64,000 nucleotides of DNA from Antrihabitans stalactiti (GTDB lineage Bacteria > Actinomycetota > Actinomycetes > Mycobacteriales > Mycobacteriaceae). Both the position numbers and the translations under genes were made by a program. The notes under the pieces were generated by a model that saw nothing but the letters and a program-made list of their open reading frames with translations, ran no database searches and was not told where the DNA came from. Positions 25,474 through 34,377 of this stretch are shown one piece after another. The stretch is taken from assembly GCF_012932915.1 (NCBI RefSeq), contig NZ_VCQU01000003.1:186001-250000 (forward strand), in the 5' to 3' direction. Position 1 is the first letter of the stretch. Each line of letters starts with the position of its first letter.

Positions 25474-26244
25474 ATGGCAGCACCCGCGACGCCGCACATC
25501 GATATTCATCGTGCCGGCGACCGACTGAAAACCCGTGTCTCCTGGTTGGATTCGAAGCATTCGTTCTCGTTCGGGTCGCATTACGATCCCGACAACACTC
25601 ACCACGGCCTGCTGCTGGTCAACAACGACGACATCGTCGCCCCGGGCGAAGGATTCGAAACACACCCGCACCGCGACATGGAAATTGTGACGTGGGTGCT
25701 GCAGGGCAGCCTCGTCCACCAGGATTCGATCGGACACTCGGGCGTGATCTACCCCGGCCTCGCGCAGCGGATGAGCGCAGGCGCGGGGATTCTGCACTCG
25801 GAGAAGAACGATTCATGGCGGCTCGGCGCCGAAAGTCACTCGGACCCCGTGCATTTCGTTCAAATGTGGGTGGTCCCGGACGAACCGGGCATCACGCCCG
25901 GGTATCAGCAGCTCGAGATCGACGAGAACCTTCGTGGCGGTGACCTCGTCGTCGTCGCCTCCGGCATCGACCGCTACAGCGACCGTTCGGCGATCGCTAT
26001 CCACAACCGCCACGCGGCGCTGCATGTTGCGCGATTGCTGCCCGGCCGAGCGGTCGTCATCCCGGACGCGCCGTTCGTGCATGTCTTCGTTGCCCGGGGT
26101 GAGGTCGAGATGGAAGGCGTCGGGCGGATGTACCCCGGCGATGCGGCGCGATTGAGCAACTCGGGCGGCCAACGAGTCGTATCAGACGTCGGCGCAGAGA
26201 TTTTGGTGTGGGAAATGCACGCAAGATTGTCCGGATGGGCGTAA
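25474..26244 (+). CDS. Pirin family protein (YhhW-like)
   Basis: 256 residues. The metal site reads FETHPHRDMEIVTWVLQGSLVHQDSIGHSGVIYPGLAQRMSAGAGILHSEKN, with HPH, a further His and a Glu as in YhhW, a quercetinase. SFSFGSHYDPDNTHHGLLLVNNDDIVAPGEGF is the conserved N-terminal part. AAAGGAG stands 7 bases before the ATG. It is a distant paralogue of the preceding pirin; the hairpin between them implies separate transcription. Confidence 0.9.
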   Translation: MAAPATPHIDIHRAGDRLKTRVSWLDSKHSFSFGSHYDPDNTHHGLLLVNNDDIVAPGEGFETHPHRDMEIVTWVLQGSLVHQDSIGHSGVIYPGLAQRMSAGAGILHSEKNDSWRLGAESHSDPVHFVQMWVVPDEPGITPGYQQLEIDENLRGGDLVVVASGIDRYSDRSAIAIHNRHAALHVARLLPGRAVVIPDAPFVHVFVARGEVEMEGVGRMYPGDAARLSNSGGQRVVSDVGAEILVWEMHARLSGWA

Positions 26245-26316
26245 GTGTTTCGTAATCGCATGTTTGTGCGATGTCAATGCTTAGTGTTCCCGATCTAGTC
26301 GAAACGAGGATTGCAG

Positions 26317-26871
26317 ATGTCGCAGCCGCCGTACCCACCGTCCAACGAGCCGCCGTCATATCCGCCACCGCCCGGACCGGGCGGTGAGCCCTATGGCCAG
26401 CAGCCGTACGGGCAGCAGCCCTATGGACAACAGCCCTATGGACAACAGCCGTACGGCCAACAGCCCTATGGACAGCAGCCGACCAAACCGAGCAGTGGCC
26501 TGGCAATCGGAGCACTGGTCTGCGGCATCCTCGCTCTGCTGAGCTCGTGGACGATCGTCGGCGGAATCGTCTTCGGAATCGTCGCGGCGGTCCTTGGATT
26601 CATCGCAGTGAACAAGGTGAACAAGGGCACTGCCAGCGGCAAAGGCATGGGCCTGACCGGCGCAATCCTGGGCATTCTGGGGATCATCGCCGCCGTGATC
26701 GTGATCTTCGCGATCGGTGCGTTCTGGAAGAGCACCGGTGTCGGCGATTACGTCGATTGCATCAACGATGCAGGCAGCAGCACCTCCGAGCAGGCAAAGT
26801 GTGACGACGAGTTCAACAAGCGAGTCGAGGACCGATTCGACATCACGTTGACCCCGGCACCGACCAGGTAG
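26317..26871 (+). CDS. DUF4190 membrane protein with PYGQQ repeats
   Basis: 184 residues. The N-terminus is a proline-, tyrosine- and glutamine-rich cytosolic tail with six tandem PYGQQ units. Two spans follow (GLAIGALVCGILALLSSWTIVGGIVFGIVAAVLGFIAV and GLTGAILGILGIIAAVIVIFAIGAFW), joined by a short basic loop NKVNKGTASGKGM: the DUF4190 arrangement. A short C-terminal extracytoplasmic tail has two cysteines (DCINDAG, AKCDDEF). Start ATG 26317 follows GAGG; a TTG six bases earlier is in frame. Such proteins are often partners of kinases or division proteins in actinobacteria. A kinase with the same domain lies two genes away. Confidence 0.82.
   Translation: MSQPPYPPSNEPPSYPPPPGPGGEPYGQQPYGQQPYGQQPYGQQPYGQQPYGQQPTKPSSGLAIGALVCGILALLSSWTIVGGIVFGIVAAVLGFIAVNKVNKGTASGKGMGLTGAILGILGIIAAVIVIFAIGAFWKSTGVGDYVDCINDAGSSTSEQAKCDDEFNKRVEDRFDITLTPAPTR
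26389..26478 (+). repeat. Six tandem 15-bp coding repeats (PYGQQ)
   Basis: Six consecutive units related to CCNTAYGGNCARCAG encode PYGQQ. Variation is confined to third codon positions, so selection acts on the peptide, while the near-identity of units 3, 4 and 6 implies recent duplication. Confidence 0.9.
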
Positions 26872-26909
26872 CGGGGCGCCGATAGGCGCATGTCTGCATA
26901 CTGGAAACC

Positions 26910-28886
26910 GTGACCTCTGACGTGCAGCAGCCCTCGGCCACCAAATCCGGTATCGACCTGAATTTTCGCGACGAACAAACGCGAGCTCAGGACGATTTGT
27001 TCGTCCACGTCAACGGCAAGTGGCTGGGTGAACACCGGATTCCGGCCGATCGGGCGGTCGACGGAGCGTTTCGTGCGCTTCACGACCAAGCCGAACTCGA
27101 TGTGCAAACGATCATCCAGGAAGCCGCGGCGGGCGCTAGCGAACCAGGCACCGACGCCCAGCGAATCGGTGATCTGTACGCGAGCTTCATGGCTGCCGAC
27201 GTGGTCGAGGCGGCGGTGCTGACACCGATTGCCGACGAACTCGCAGACGTTGCGAATGCGTTGGACCACGACACCCTCGCCGCCGTCCTCGGTCGTCTGC
27301 AACGCACCGGCATCGGTGGCGCCATCGGCCATTACGTCGACACCGACGCGAAGAATTCGCAGCGGTACCTGATGCATTTCTCGCAGTCCGGGATCGGGTT
27401 GCCGGACGAGTCGTATTACCGCGCCGACGAGCATGCCGCTATTCGGTCGGAGTACGTGGCCCACATCGGTCGCATGTTCGCCCTCGCCGGCGTGGAGTAC
27501 GACGCCGAGCGAGTCTTCGAGATAGAGCGCAAACTTGCCGCCGAGCATTGGGATGTCGTGAAGCGCCGCGACGCCGAGCGCAGCTACAACCTCGTGACGT
27601 TCGATGCGTTGGTAACGGGTAGTCCTGGTTTCAACTGGATCGCCTGGGTGAGCGCGCTGGGTGCGTCGTCGGATGCGTTCGCCGAGATCGTCGTTCGGCA
27701 GCCGACCTACGTTCGCGCGTTTGGTTCGCTGTGGACCGCGGAACCGATCGAAGACTGGCAGGCCTGGTTGACGTGGCGGGTGATTCGCTCGCGCGCGCCG
27801 TACCTGACGTCGGATCTGGTGGACGAGAACTTCGCGTTTGCGGGTCGGACACTCACGGGCGCCGAAGAAAATCGTGACCGCTGGAAGCGCGGAGTGTCCC
27901 TCGTTCAGGACGTGCTCGGCGAGGCCGTCGGCAAGCTCTACGTCGAACGGCATTTCCCGGCTGCCGCCAAAGACCGGATGCAAGAGCTCGTGGCGAATCT
28001 GACCGAGGCCTACCGGCGCAATATCTCGGCGCTCGAGTGGATGAGCCCGCAGACGCGTGAAGCGGCACTGGCGAAACTCGAGAAATTCACGCCGAAGATC
28101 GGCTACCCGGATTCGTGGCGTGACTATTCGGCCGTGAAGATTGATCCGAACGACTTGGTCGGCAACTACCGGCGCGGGTATGCCGCCGATTACGACCGTG
28201 ACCTCGCCAAACTCGGCGGACCCGTGGACCGCGACGAATGGTTCATGACGCCGCAGACCGTGAACGCGTACTACAACCCGGGCATGAACGAGATCGTCTT
28301 CCCCGCAGCGATTCTGCAGCCGCCGTTCTTCGATGCCGATGCCGACGACGCTGCGAACTACGGCGGGATCGGCGCGGTGATCGGTCACGAGATCGGCCAT
28401 GGCTTCGACGATCAAGGGGCCAAGTACGACGGTGACGGCAACATGGTCGATTGGTGGACCGACGACGACCGCACGGAGTTCGGCAAACGAACGAAGGCGC
28501 TGATCGAGCAGTACAACGAATTCGAGCCGAAGGCACTGCCGGGCCACACGGTCAACGGCGAATTCACCATCGGCGAGAACATCGGTGACCTCGGCGGTCT
28601 GACGATCGCGTTGGAGGCGTACAAGATTGCGCTCGACGGCAAGCCCGGTCCCGAGCTCGACGGGTTGACCGGATTGCAACGGGTGTTCTTCGGGTGGGCA
28701 CAGGTGTGGCGGACCAAGGCCCGAAACGAGGAAGCATTGCGACGGTTGGCGGTCGATCCGCACTCGCCGCCGGAGTTCCGCTGCAACGGGGTGGTCCGCA
28801 ACCTTGACAGTTTTCACGAAGCGTTCGAACTCACCCCTGACGATGCGCTGTACCTCGAGCCCGACAAGCGCGTGAAAATTTGGTAA
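26910..28886 (+). CDS. M13 family zinc metallopeptidase (Zmp1/PepO-like)
   Basis: 658 residues, the normal neprilysin-family length. The zinc site is complete: HEIGH at residues 493-497 in GAVIGHEIGHGFDDQG and the third ligand Glu556 in GENIGDLGG. VNAYYNPGMNEIVFPAAILQPPFF supplies the substrate-binding NAYY/F motif. Like M. tuberculosis Zmp1 (Rv0198c) it lacks a signal peptide or membrane anchor. It cleaves small peptides. GTG start 26910; the gene follows the DUF4190 gene by 38 bases and precedes the kinase by 18. Confidence 0.93.
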   Translation: MTSDVQQPSATKSGIDLNFRDEQTRAQDDLFVHVNGKWLGEHRIPADRAVDGAFRALHDQAELDVQTIIQEAAAGASEPGTDAQRIGDLYASFMAADVVEAAVLTPIADELADVANALDHDTLAAVLGRLQRTGIGGAIGHYVDTDAKNSQRYLMHFSQSGIGLPDESYYRADEHAAIRSEYVAHIGRMFALAGVEYDAERVFEIERKLAAEHWDVVKRRDAERSYNLVTFDALVTGSPGFNWIAWVSALGASSDAFAEIVVRQPTYVRAFGSLWTAEPIEDWQAWLTWRVIRSRAPYLTSDLVDENFAFAGRTLTGAEENRDRWKRGVSLVQDVLGEAVGKLYVERHFPAAAKDRMQELVANLTEAYRRNISALEWMSPQTREAALAKLEKFTPKIGYPDSWRDYSAVKIDPNDLVGNYRRGYAADYDRDLAKLGGPVDRDEWFMTPQTVNAYYNPGMNEIVFPAAILQPPFFDADADDAANYGGIGAVIGHEIGHGFDDQGAKYDGDGNMVDWWTDDDRTEFGKRTKALIEQYNEFEPKALPGHTVNGEFTIGENIGDLGGLTIALEAYKIALDGKPGPELDGLTGLQRVFFGWAQVWRTKARNEEALRRLAVDPHSPPEFRCNGVVRNLDSFHEAFELTPDDALYLEPDKRVKIW

Positions 28887-28904
28887 GGCGCTAGATTAAG
28901 CACC

Positions 28905-30200
28905 GTGACTTTGACACCCGGCTCGGAGTTCGCCGGGTACACGATCGAACGGCTGCTCGGTGCCGGCGGGATGGGCACGGTTTATCTGGCCCGGCACCCG
29001 CGCCTTCCCAGGTATGACGCATTGAAGGTGCTCTCCGGCGCACCGGGCGGCAACGATCAGTTTCGAGCTCGCTTCGAGCGGGAAGCGGATTTGGCATCCC
29101 GGCTGCGGCATCCGAACATCGTCACCATTTACGACCGCGGTGCCGCCGACGATCAGCTGTGGATTGCGATGGAGTACGTCGACGGCATCGATGCTGCCCA
29201 CCTGATGTCGCAGCCCGGTACGTCGCTCACCGCGAAGCGAGCGGTCGCCATCGTCGCCGACGCTGCGAAAGGCCTGGACTACGCACACCGCAGCGGCCTT
29301 CTGCACCGTGACGTGAAGCCGGCCAACATCTTGGTGACAGGCGGCGGTGACGAAGACGAACGGGCCTTGATCGCCGATTTCGGTATCGCGCGGTCGATGG
29401 ACGAGTCGCAGCGGTTCACCGTGGGCGACAACGTCCTTGCCACGCTGGCATACGCCGCGCCCGAGCAATTGGAAGGCGACGAAAGCGACAGTCGCGCGGA
29501 TATCTACGCACTCGGCTGCACACTGTACGAGCTGCTCACGGGTAGTACGCCGTACCCGTATCCGACGCTGGGCGCCATCATGCGCGCGCACATGACCGCG
29601 CCTCCGCCGCGTCCGACCGAACGGATTCGCAACCTTCCGGCTCGTATCGACGCGGTGATCGCACGCGCGATGGACAAGAATCCCGACCGCCGATACAGCA
29701 CCTGCCGTGAGTTGGCCGAGGACGCCACACAAGCCTTGACCGTGCCGCTGCAGAAAATGACGAATGCGCCATTCACCAACAGCGGTCCGCAGCGGCCGCG
29801 GCAGCCGGAACCCACGGTCCAGTCGGGCGGCGCGCATCGATCGCAACCGCAGCCCACTGCGCAGCCACAACCAACGCAATGGCGGCCACCGCAACCCACG
29901 CCGCGCCCTTTCACGCCGCAGCCGTTCCACAGTCCGGCGCCGAAACCGAGCCCGCTGGCAGGGTGGTCGCTCGGGACCGGCATCCTCGGACTGATCTCGT
30001 GCTTCACCTTGATCGGCGGATTCACACTCGGCGTCGCTGCAGTTTGGCTCGGCCTCGGCGCAGTGTCGAAGGACAAACAACGCGGACTCGGCCGATCGGG
30101 AATGGCGACTGCCGGCATCATCCTCGGTGCGCTGACGCTGGTGGCGACGATCTTTTGGCTGATCTACGTGATCAGACTCGAGGTAGACAAACCGTCGTAG
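28905..30200 (+). CDS. Serine/threonine protein kinase with C-terminal DUF4190-like membrane domain
   Basis: 431 residues. The kinase domain (about 12-270) is complete: glycine loop LGAGGMGTVYLA, Lys41 in ALKVL, HRDVKPAN (134-141), DFG (158-160) and APEQLEG. A proline/glutamine-rich linker (280-350) follows, then a two-span DUF4190-like segment (GWSLGTGILGLISCFTLIGGFTLGVAAVWLGLGAVSKDKQRGLGRSGMATAGIILGALTLVATIFWLIY). There is no extracellular sensor domain, unlike PknB. TAGATT seven bases before the GTG implies leaderless transcription from its own promoter. Confidence 0.92.
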   Translation: MTLTPGSEFAGYTIERLLGAGGMGTVYLARHPRLPRYDALKVLSGAPGGNDQFRARFEREADLASRLRHPNIVTIYDRGAADDQLWIAMEYVDGIDAAHLMSQPGTSLTAKRAVAIVADAAKGLDYAHRSGLLHRDVKPANILVTGGGDEDERALIADFGIARSMDESQRFTVGDNVLATLAYAAPEQLEGDESDSRADIYALGCTLYELLTGSTPYPYPTLGAIMRAHMTAPPPRPTERIRNLPARIDAVIARAMDKNPDRRYSTCRELAEDATQALTVPLQKMTNAPFTNSGPQRPRQPEPTVQSGGAHRSQPQPTAQPQPTQWRPPQPTPRPFTPQPFHSPAPKPSPLAGWSLGTGILGLISCFTLIGGFTLGVAAVWLGLGAVSKDKQRGLGRSGMATAGIILGALTLVATIFWLIYVIRLEVDKPS

Positions 30201-30209
30201 TGGCCGGCG

Positions 30210-31415
30210 TCACAGGCTGGTTGCTATCGCGAGGGCCTTCGCACCCAACTTGGCCAACCGCAGATCGGCGAGCGACGTGACCGCGCCGCCCAGTCGATTG
30301 GTGATGAGGGCTACCGAGACTCCCGTGTATGGATCACCGAATGCACCCGAACCGCCGACGCCATAGTGTCCGAACGCTTTGGTCGGTTGTGTCTTCGCCA
30401 TGATGACCGGTCGGTGATATCCGAGCGTGAACGACAACGGATACCCGAGGACGTAATCGAAACTTCCGGCGACCTGCTTGGCCCCGATCGCCTCGATTGT
30501 GTCGGGCCGCAGGAACTGGTAATCGCCGATCACGCCGTCGTTGGCGATCGCGCCGTACATCCGCGCGAGTGCACGGGCGGAGAACACACCGTTCGCGCCG
30601 GGCATCACCGAATCGTGGATGCTTCCGCTGCGGATCAAGTCTTCGAAGCCGTCCGGTATCGCCTCGCCGGGTCCGCGCAGCGGCCCGAACCTGGAAAGCA
30701 AAGAGGTGGCGACGCTTGCAGACATTCCTGGCGGACCGACATAGGGAAAGAGTTTGGCGATGCGATGGCGCTGATCCGGGGGGACGACGTACCAGAATTC
30801 CGGCAGCCCGAGTGGCTCGGCAATCTCGGCGCGCACGACATCGACGAACGGCGTGCCGGTCGCGCGGTGGACGATCTCGGCTACCAGCCAGCCGAAGGTG
30901 ACGGCGTGGTAGCCCGAGGTACGTAGTCGACGTGGGTCCGCGGGGGTCGCGGCGAGTGCTGCAATCATCGCGTCGTAGTCGAGGATGCCGTCACGTTCGG
31001 CGACAAGTCCTCGCGCCTTGTGCAATCCCGAACGGTGCGTCAGGACGTCGCGGACCGTGATGTCGGCTTTCCCTGCCGCCCCGAACTCGGGCCAGTAGGT
31101 TGCGACCGGTTCGTCGTAATCGATGAGTCCGCGTTCGGCTACACGGTGCAGGACCGTCGATGCGACGCCTTTGCCGGTAGACATCGCGAGGGCGACCGTA
31201 TCTCCTCGCCACCGTTTGTCACGGTCCGCCCAGCCGGCCCAGATGTCGATTACCGGCTCACCGTCGAGGTAGACGGCCAGACCTGCGCCGCCGTGGTTCG
31301 GCTCCCGGTACATCGTGAAGAATTGGTCGGCCAATTCGAGGAAGTCGGGATCGACGAGCATCTCGGTCGGTGCAGTCGAAGACGCCTTGGTGGGAATCGG
31401 CTCGACATTGTTCAC
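30210..31415 (-). CDS. Serine hydrolase of the class C beta-lactamase fold (esterase)
   Basis: 401 residues. The S-x-x-K motif is ALAMSTGKGVAS, the second motif tyrosine is in TSGYHAVTFGWLVAEIV, and HYGVGGSGAFGDP is near the third (HxG-like) motif. These features fit EstB/LipL-type carboxylesterases rather than true beta-lactamases. No signal peptide is seen, so it is probably cytosolic. GTG 31415 was chosen because GGGGAGG lies 9 bases upstream; a longer frame starts at 31433. Confidence 0.85.
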   Translation of the reverse strand: MNNVEPIPTKASSTAPTEMLVDPDFLELADQFFTMYREPNHGGAGLAVYLDGEPVIDIWAGWADRDKRWRGDTVALAMSTGKGVASTVLHRVAERGLIDYDEPVATYWPEFGAAGKADITVRDVLTHRSGLHKARGLVAERDGILDYDAMIAALAATPADPRRLRTSGYHAVTFGWLVAEIVHRATGTPFVDVVRAEIAEPLGLPEFWYVVPPDQRHRIAKLFPYVGPPGMSASVATSLLSRFGPLRGPGEAIPDGFEDLIRSGSIHDSVMPGANGVFSARALARMYGAIANDGVIGDYQFLRPDTIEAIGAKQVAGSFDYVLGYPLSFTLGYHRPVIMAKTQPTKAFGHYGVGGSGAFGDPYTGVSVALITNRLGGAVTSLADLRLAKLGAKALAIATSL

Positions 31416-31459
31416 GACGATGCGCCTCCCCACTCAGAATAAAGAGCAGCTCGCCGCGA

Positions 31460-31957
31460 TCAACCCAAAGCGAGGATGCCTGCTCCAGTTGCTATGCAGG
31501 CCTTGCCCGCCAACATGTTCCAGGCAAACGCAGCACCACCAGCGCAGACTACGCCCTGATCGCTGTTGGCGACGAGAGCCTGCGACCCCGGAAATGCGAC
31601 GGCGAGCGACATCGCGCCGTAGTCGACTGAGACGATCGCGACGCTGCCCGGCCCGAGTCCGATAGCGATCGGCACGCCGCCGACGCCTTCGCTCGCGCCT
31701 ACTCCGCCCGATACTCCGAGGCCGAGTGCGGTAGCGCCGCCGATCGCCTTCGCGTAGCCGATTCCGTCGATTCCGTATGCGGCCGCAGCACCGTTGGCGA
31801 CCGCCTCGGACCCGCAGGCCGTCCCGCCCTCGATCACGGTGAGTTTCTGATCACCTGTCGAAATGCATTGCAGCGGACTCGCGACCGCCTGACCTGGACA
31901 CAATGCAGTGCAACCAACCGCAAGAACGGCGCCAGCGACGTACCCGAGCATCTTCAT
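31460..31957 (-). CDS. Small secreted glycine/alanine-rich protein
   Basis: 165 residues from ATG 31957, preceded by GGGGAGGG. A signal peptide (MKMLGYVAGAVLAVGCTALCPGQAVASP) with AVA-S cleavage is clear. The mature part is rich in Gly, Ala, Ile and Val with repeated short turns (YGIDGIGYAKAIGGATALGLGVSGGVGASEGVGGVPIAIGLGPG), suggesting a beta-solenoid-like or surface-exposed protein. It resembles DUF6764-type actinobacterial proteins; no function is known. Confidence 0.75.
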   Translation of the reverse strand: MKMLGYVAGAVLAVGCTALCPGQAVASPLQCISTGDQKLTVIEGGTACGSEAVANGAAAAYGIDGIGYAKAIGGATALGLGVSGGVGASEGVGGVPIAIGLGPGSVAIVSVDYGAMSLAVAFPGSQALVANSDQGVVCAGGAAFAWNMLAGKACIATGAGILALG

Positions 31958-32067
31958 TCGTTGCCCTCCCCGATCAATGTGCAACAGCCATCAGCTTACG
32001 CACGTCGATAGAGAGGAACGATCGATGAAGGAAGAACGATGCTCGTCAGGCTCCGAATCGCAACAAA

Positions 32068-32322
32068 TTAGAAAATGACTGCGCCAGATCCGTCAAGAAC
32101 GCGATATCCGCCGCCCACCAGGAGCACGGTGCCGGCGCCACTGACCAAGGCTGCACCACCCTTGTCGTACGAAATGTAGGTCACGCCGGGAAGAACTCCG
32201 ACAACCAAGTCGTCCGGGGTGGGTGCAGGCGCCGACTCGGCGCTCGCGGTTCCCGCTGCAACGCCGAACGCGGCGAGCGTGAGAGCAGTGATGGCAACGA
32301 TCTTCTTCAGCGTGGACTTCAT
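32068..32322 (-). CDS. Very small secreted protein
   Basis: 84 residues with a signal peptide ending TASA-ES near residue 28. The ~56-residue mature part is VGVLPGVTYISYDKGGAALVSGAGTVLLVGGGYRVLDGSGAVIF, beta-prone and uncharged, with no cysteine. AAGGGA lies upstream of the ATG. It follows another small secreted protein gene on the same strand (31957 start), about 110 bases apart, so each probably has its own promoter. No family recognised. Confidence 0.65.
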   Translation of the reverse strand: MKSTLKKIVAITALTLAAFGVAAGTASAESAPAPTPDDLVVGVLPGVTYISYDKGGAALVSGAGTVLLVGGGYRVLDGSGAVIF

Positions 32323-32441
32323 TTTTTGATCCCTTCGATCGAACTAGGTACGAGCATCAAACGCGGCAAGTAAGTCGGTTTGGTGACGCCCATGCGAACG
32401 GAAGGTTGCCAAGTACTCTCGGTGACGTTGGAAATCAGGCG

Positions 32442-32813
32442 TCAGGAGCGGCCCGGTATGTGCTGAACGGCCCACGTGTTCCCGTCTGGATCGGAAAAGA
32501 AGACGAAGTTGCCCCAGGGAAATCGCTGAATCTCGCTGCACTCGACACCGCGTCCGACCAGCTCGGACCGAGCAGCATCGATGTCGTCCACCACCACCTG
32601 CAGTCCGCGGACAGAGCCCGGTGCGGCATCGGTGATGCCGGTGCCGATCGAGATGGAACATGCTGAACCCGGCGGGGTGAGCTGCACGAAACGGAGCTCG
32701 TCGTTCACCTGATGGTCGTGGTCGGCATTGAATCCGACCTTCTCTGTATAGAAGGCCTTCGCGGCATCGACATCGGATACGGGCACTGAGATCAACTCGA
32801 GCTTGAAATCCAT
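32442..32813 (-). CDS. VOC (glyoxalase-fold) family protein
   Basis: 123 residues from ATG 32813. MDFKLELISVPVSDVDAAKAFYTEKVGFNADHDHQVNDELRFVQLTPPGSACSISIG is the first half and LQVVVDDIDAARSELVGRGVECSEIQRFPWGNFVFFSDPDGNTWAVQHIP the second. The PWGNFVFFSDPDGN stretch is characteristic of glyoxalase-like small proteins; the usual Glu in the last strand is replaced by Gln (AVQ). GAGGCCTCC upstream serves as Shine-Dalgarno. The divergent MFS gene starts 100 bases away. Confidence 0.85.
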   Translation of the reverse strand: MDFKLELISVPVSDVDAAKAFYTEKVGFNADHDHQVNDELRFVQLTPPGSACSISIGTGITDAAPGSVRGLQVVVDDIDAARSELVGRGVECSEIQRFPWGNFVFFSDPDGNTWAVQHIPGRS

Positions 32814-32913
32814 TCGGGGCCTCCTAGTGACGGTTCGTGGTGTCCGGGCCATCGTATGAGTTGTCACCGACAATCGGTCGGACGACCAGGACTCGGGCGT
32901 AGATTGGACCGTT

Positions 32914-34377
32914 GTGGCCGAGACACTCCCGCGCTTACGTTCGACATCCGGCCGATGGATCGTTCTCGCAACGGTATTGGGCTCGTCGGTCGCGATGCTC
33001 GACGGCACCGTCGTCAATATCGCGCTGCCGAGAATCGGTGAGGCGTTCGACTCCAACGTGGCCGGGCTGCAATGGACCCTCAGCGGCTACACCCTGACCT
33101 TGGCGTCGTTCATCCTGCTCGGCGGCGCGCTCGGTGATCGCCTGGGTCGGCGCAAGGTATTCGTCTGGGGCTCGGTCGGCTTCGCTCTCGCCTCGATCTT
33201 GTGCGGTCTGGCATGGAATATCGAGGTCCTCATCGCGGCGCGGGTGCTGCAAGGTGTCGCAGGCGCGATGTTGACCCCGGGAAGCTTGGCGCTGATCTCG
33301 GCATCGATCGATCCGCGAGACCGCGGCGCAGCGATCGGTGTGTGGTCCGGCCTCGGTGGGGTTGCCGGTGCGATCGGTCCGCTGCTCGGTGGTTGGCTCG
33401 TCGAGGTTGCCGGCTGGCGTTCTGTATTCCTTATCAATCTGCCGCTCATCGCAGCGGTGGTGTGGGTATCGGTCGTGCACGTTCCGGAGAGCAAGGATCC
33501 GAACCCGCCCGCCAAGCTCGATGTGGCCGGAGCGGTCGTTGTTGCACTCGCGCTGGCAGCCCTGACGTACGGGCTCATCGACTCCACGGTTCTCATCGCA
33601 CTCGGCGGGATCGTGTTGCTTGGCGTATTCGTCGCGATAGAGCTGCGCAGTGATCACCCGCTCGTGCCGCCATCGCTGTTCTCGTCCCGGATCTTCACTG
33701 CCGCGAACCTGGTGACATTTGCCGTCTACGCGGCGCTCGGCGGCGTCTTCTTTCTGCTGCTGCTCCAGCTGCAGCTGGTTTCCGGCTACTCACCGCTCGC
33801 CGCGGGAATGGCCACGATCCCGATCACGGTGCTGATGCTCGTGCTGTCGTCCCGCGCCGGACGGTGGGCGCAGACCGCCGGACCACGCATTCCCATGACC
33901 CTCGGACCTCTGCTGTCGGCGGCCGGACTGCTGCTCATGCTCAGGATCGGTCCGGATGCGTCCTACCTGCTCGATGTTCTGCCCGGCGTCATCGTCTTCG
34001 GGCTCGGACTGTCGGCACTGGTCGCGCCCCTCACCGGCGCGGTGCTCGGTTCGGTCCCCACAGCTGAATCCGGCATCGCGTCCGGAGTCAACAACGCGGT
34101 CGCTCGCACCAGTCAGCTACTCGCCGTCGCAGCCTTACCCGGTCTGGCCGGGCTGAGTGGTTCGGCTTTCGGCGATCCAATTCGGTTCGACGACGGTTTT
34201 CGCACTGCGATGCTGATTTGCGTGGGACTCTTGCTAGTCGGTGGCGCACTTGCTGCGATCATGATCGGTAAGCCTGATCGACTGGTCGAATTGGAAACCG
34301 TTGACTGCAAACCACATTGCGCCATCACCGGCCCAGCGGTACAGCCCCGCCTGGCCATGACCGAAGGAGCATCATGA
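32914..34377 (+). CDS. MFS drug transporter, DHA2 family (14 spans)
   Basis: 487 residues. [24 protein letters not shown] carries the DHA2 motif D1 (LDxTVVNVALP), [17 protein letters not shown] is the loop 2-3 MFS signature, and [29 protein letters not shown] is motif C of exporters. It is a proton-driven efflux pump for drugs or metabolites, and the nearest relatives I know (Rv0191-like) sit near ilvD in mycobacteria. TAGATT eight bases before the GTG implies leaderless transcription. It overlaps ilvD by 4 bases (ATGA). Confidence 0.9.
   Translation: MAETLPRLRSTSGRWIVLATVLGSSVAMLDGTVVNIALPRIGEAFDSNVAGLQWTLSGYTLTLASFILLGGALGDRLGRRKVFVWGSVGFALASILCGLAWNIEVLIAARVLQGVAGAMLTPGSLALISASIDPRDRGAAIGVWSGLGGVAGAIGPLLGGWLVEVAGWRSVFLINLPLIAAVVWVSVVHVPESKDPNPPAKLDVAGAVVVALALAALTYGLIDSTVLIALGGIVLLGVFVAIELRSDHPLVPPSLFSSRIFTAANLVTFAVYAALGGVFFLLLLQLQLVSGYSPLAAGMATIPITVLMLVLSSRAGRWAQTAGPRIPMTLGPLLSAAGLLLMLRIGPDASYLLDVLPGVIVFGLGLSALVAPLTGAVLGSVPTAESGIASGVNNAVARTSQLLAVAALPGLAGLSGSAFGDPIRFDDGFRTAMLICVGLLLVGGALAAIMIGKPDRLVELETVDCKPHCAITGPAVQPRLAMTEGAS

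Noticed and set aside
26389-26478. 15-bp tandem units considered as a CRISPR-like or minisatellite array
   Set aside because: There are no spacers; the units are in frame, encode PYGQQ, and vary at third codon positions.
26748-28817. 689-codon open frame antisense to the M13 peptidase
   Set aside because: The plus-strand frame has the complete HEIGH and GENIGD zinc motifs. The antisense product is low in motif content and rich in H, R and V, as shadow frames usually are.
32861-32873. TTGTC-ACC-GACAA palindrome between the VOC and MFS genes
   Set aside because: It is well placed for a divergent operator but only 5-bp arms match and no regulator gene is nearby, so it is not listed as a site.
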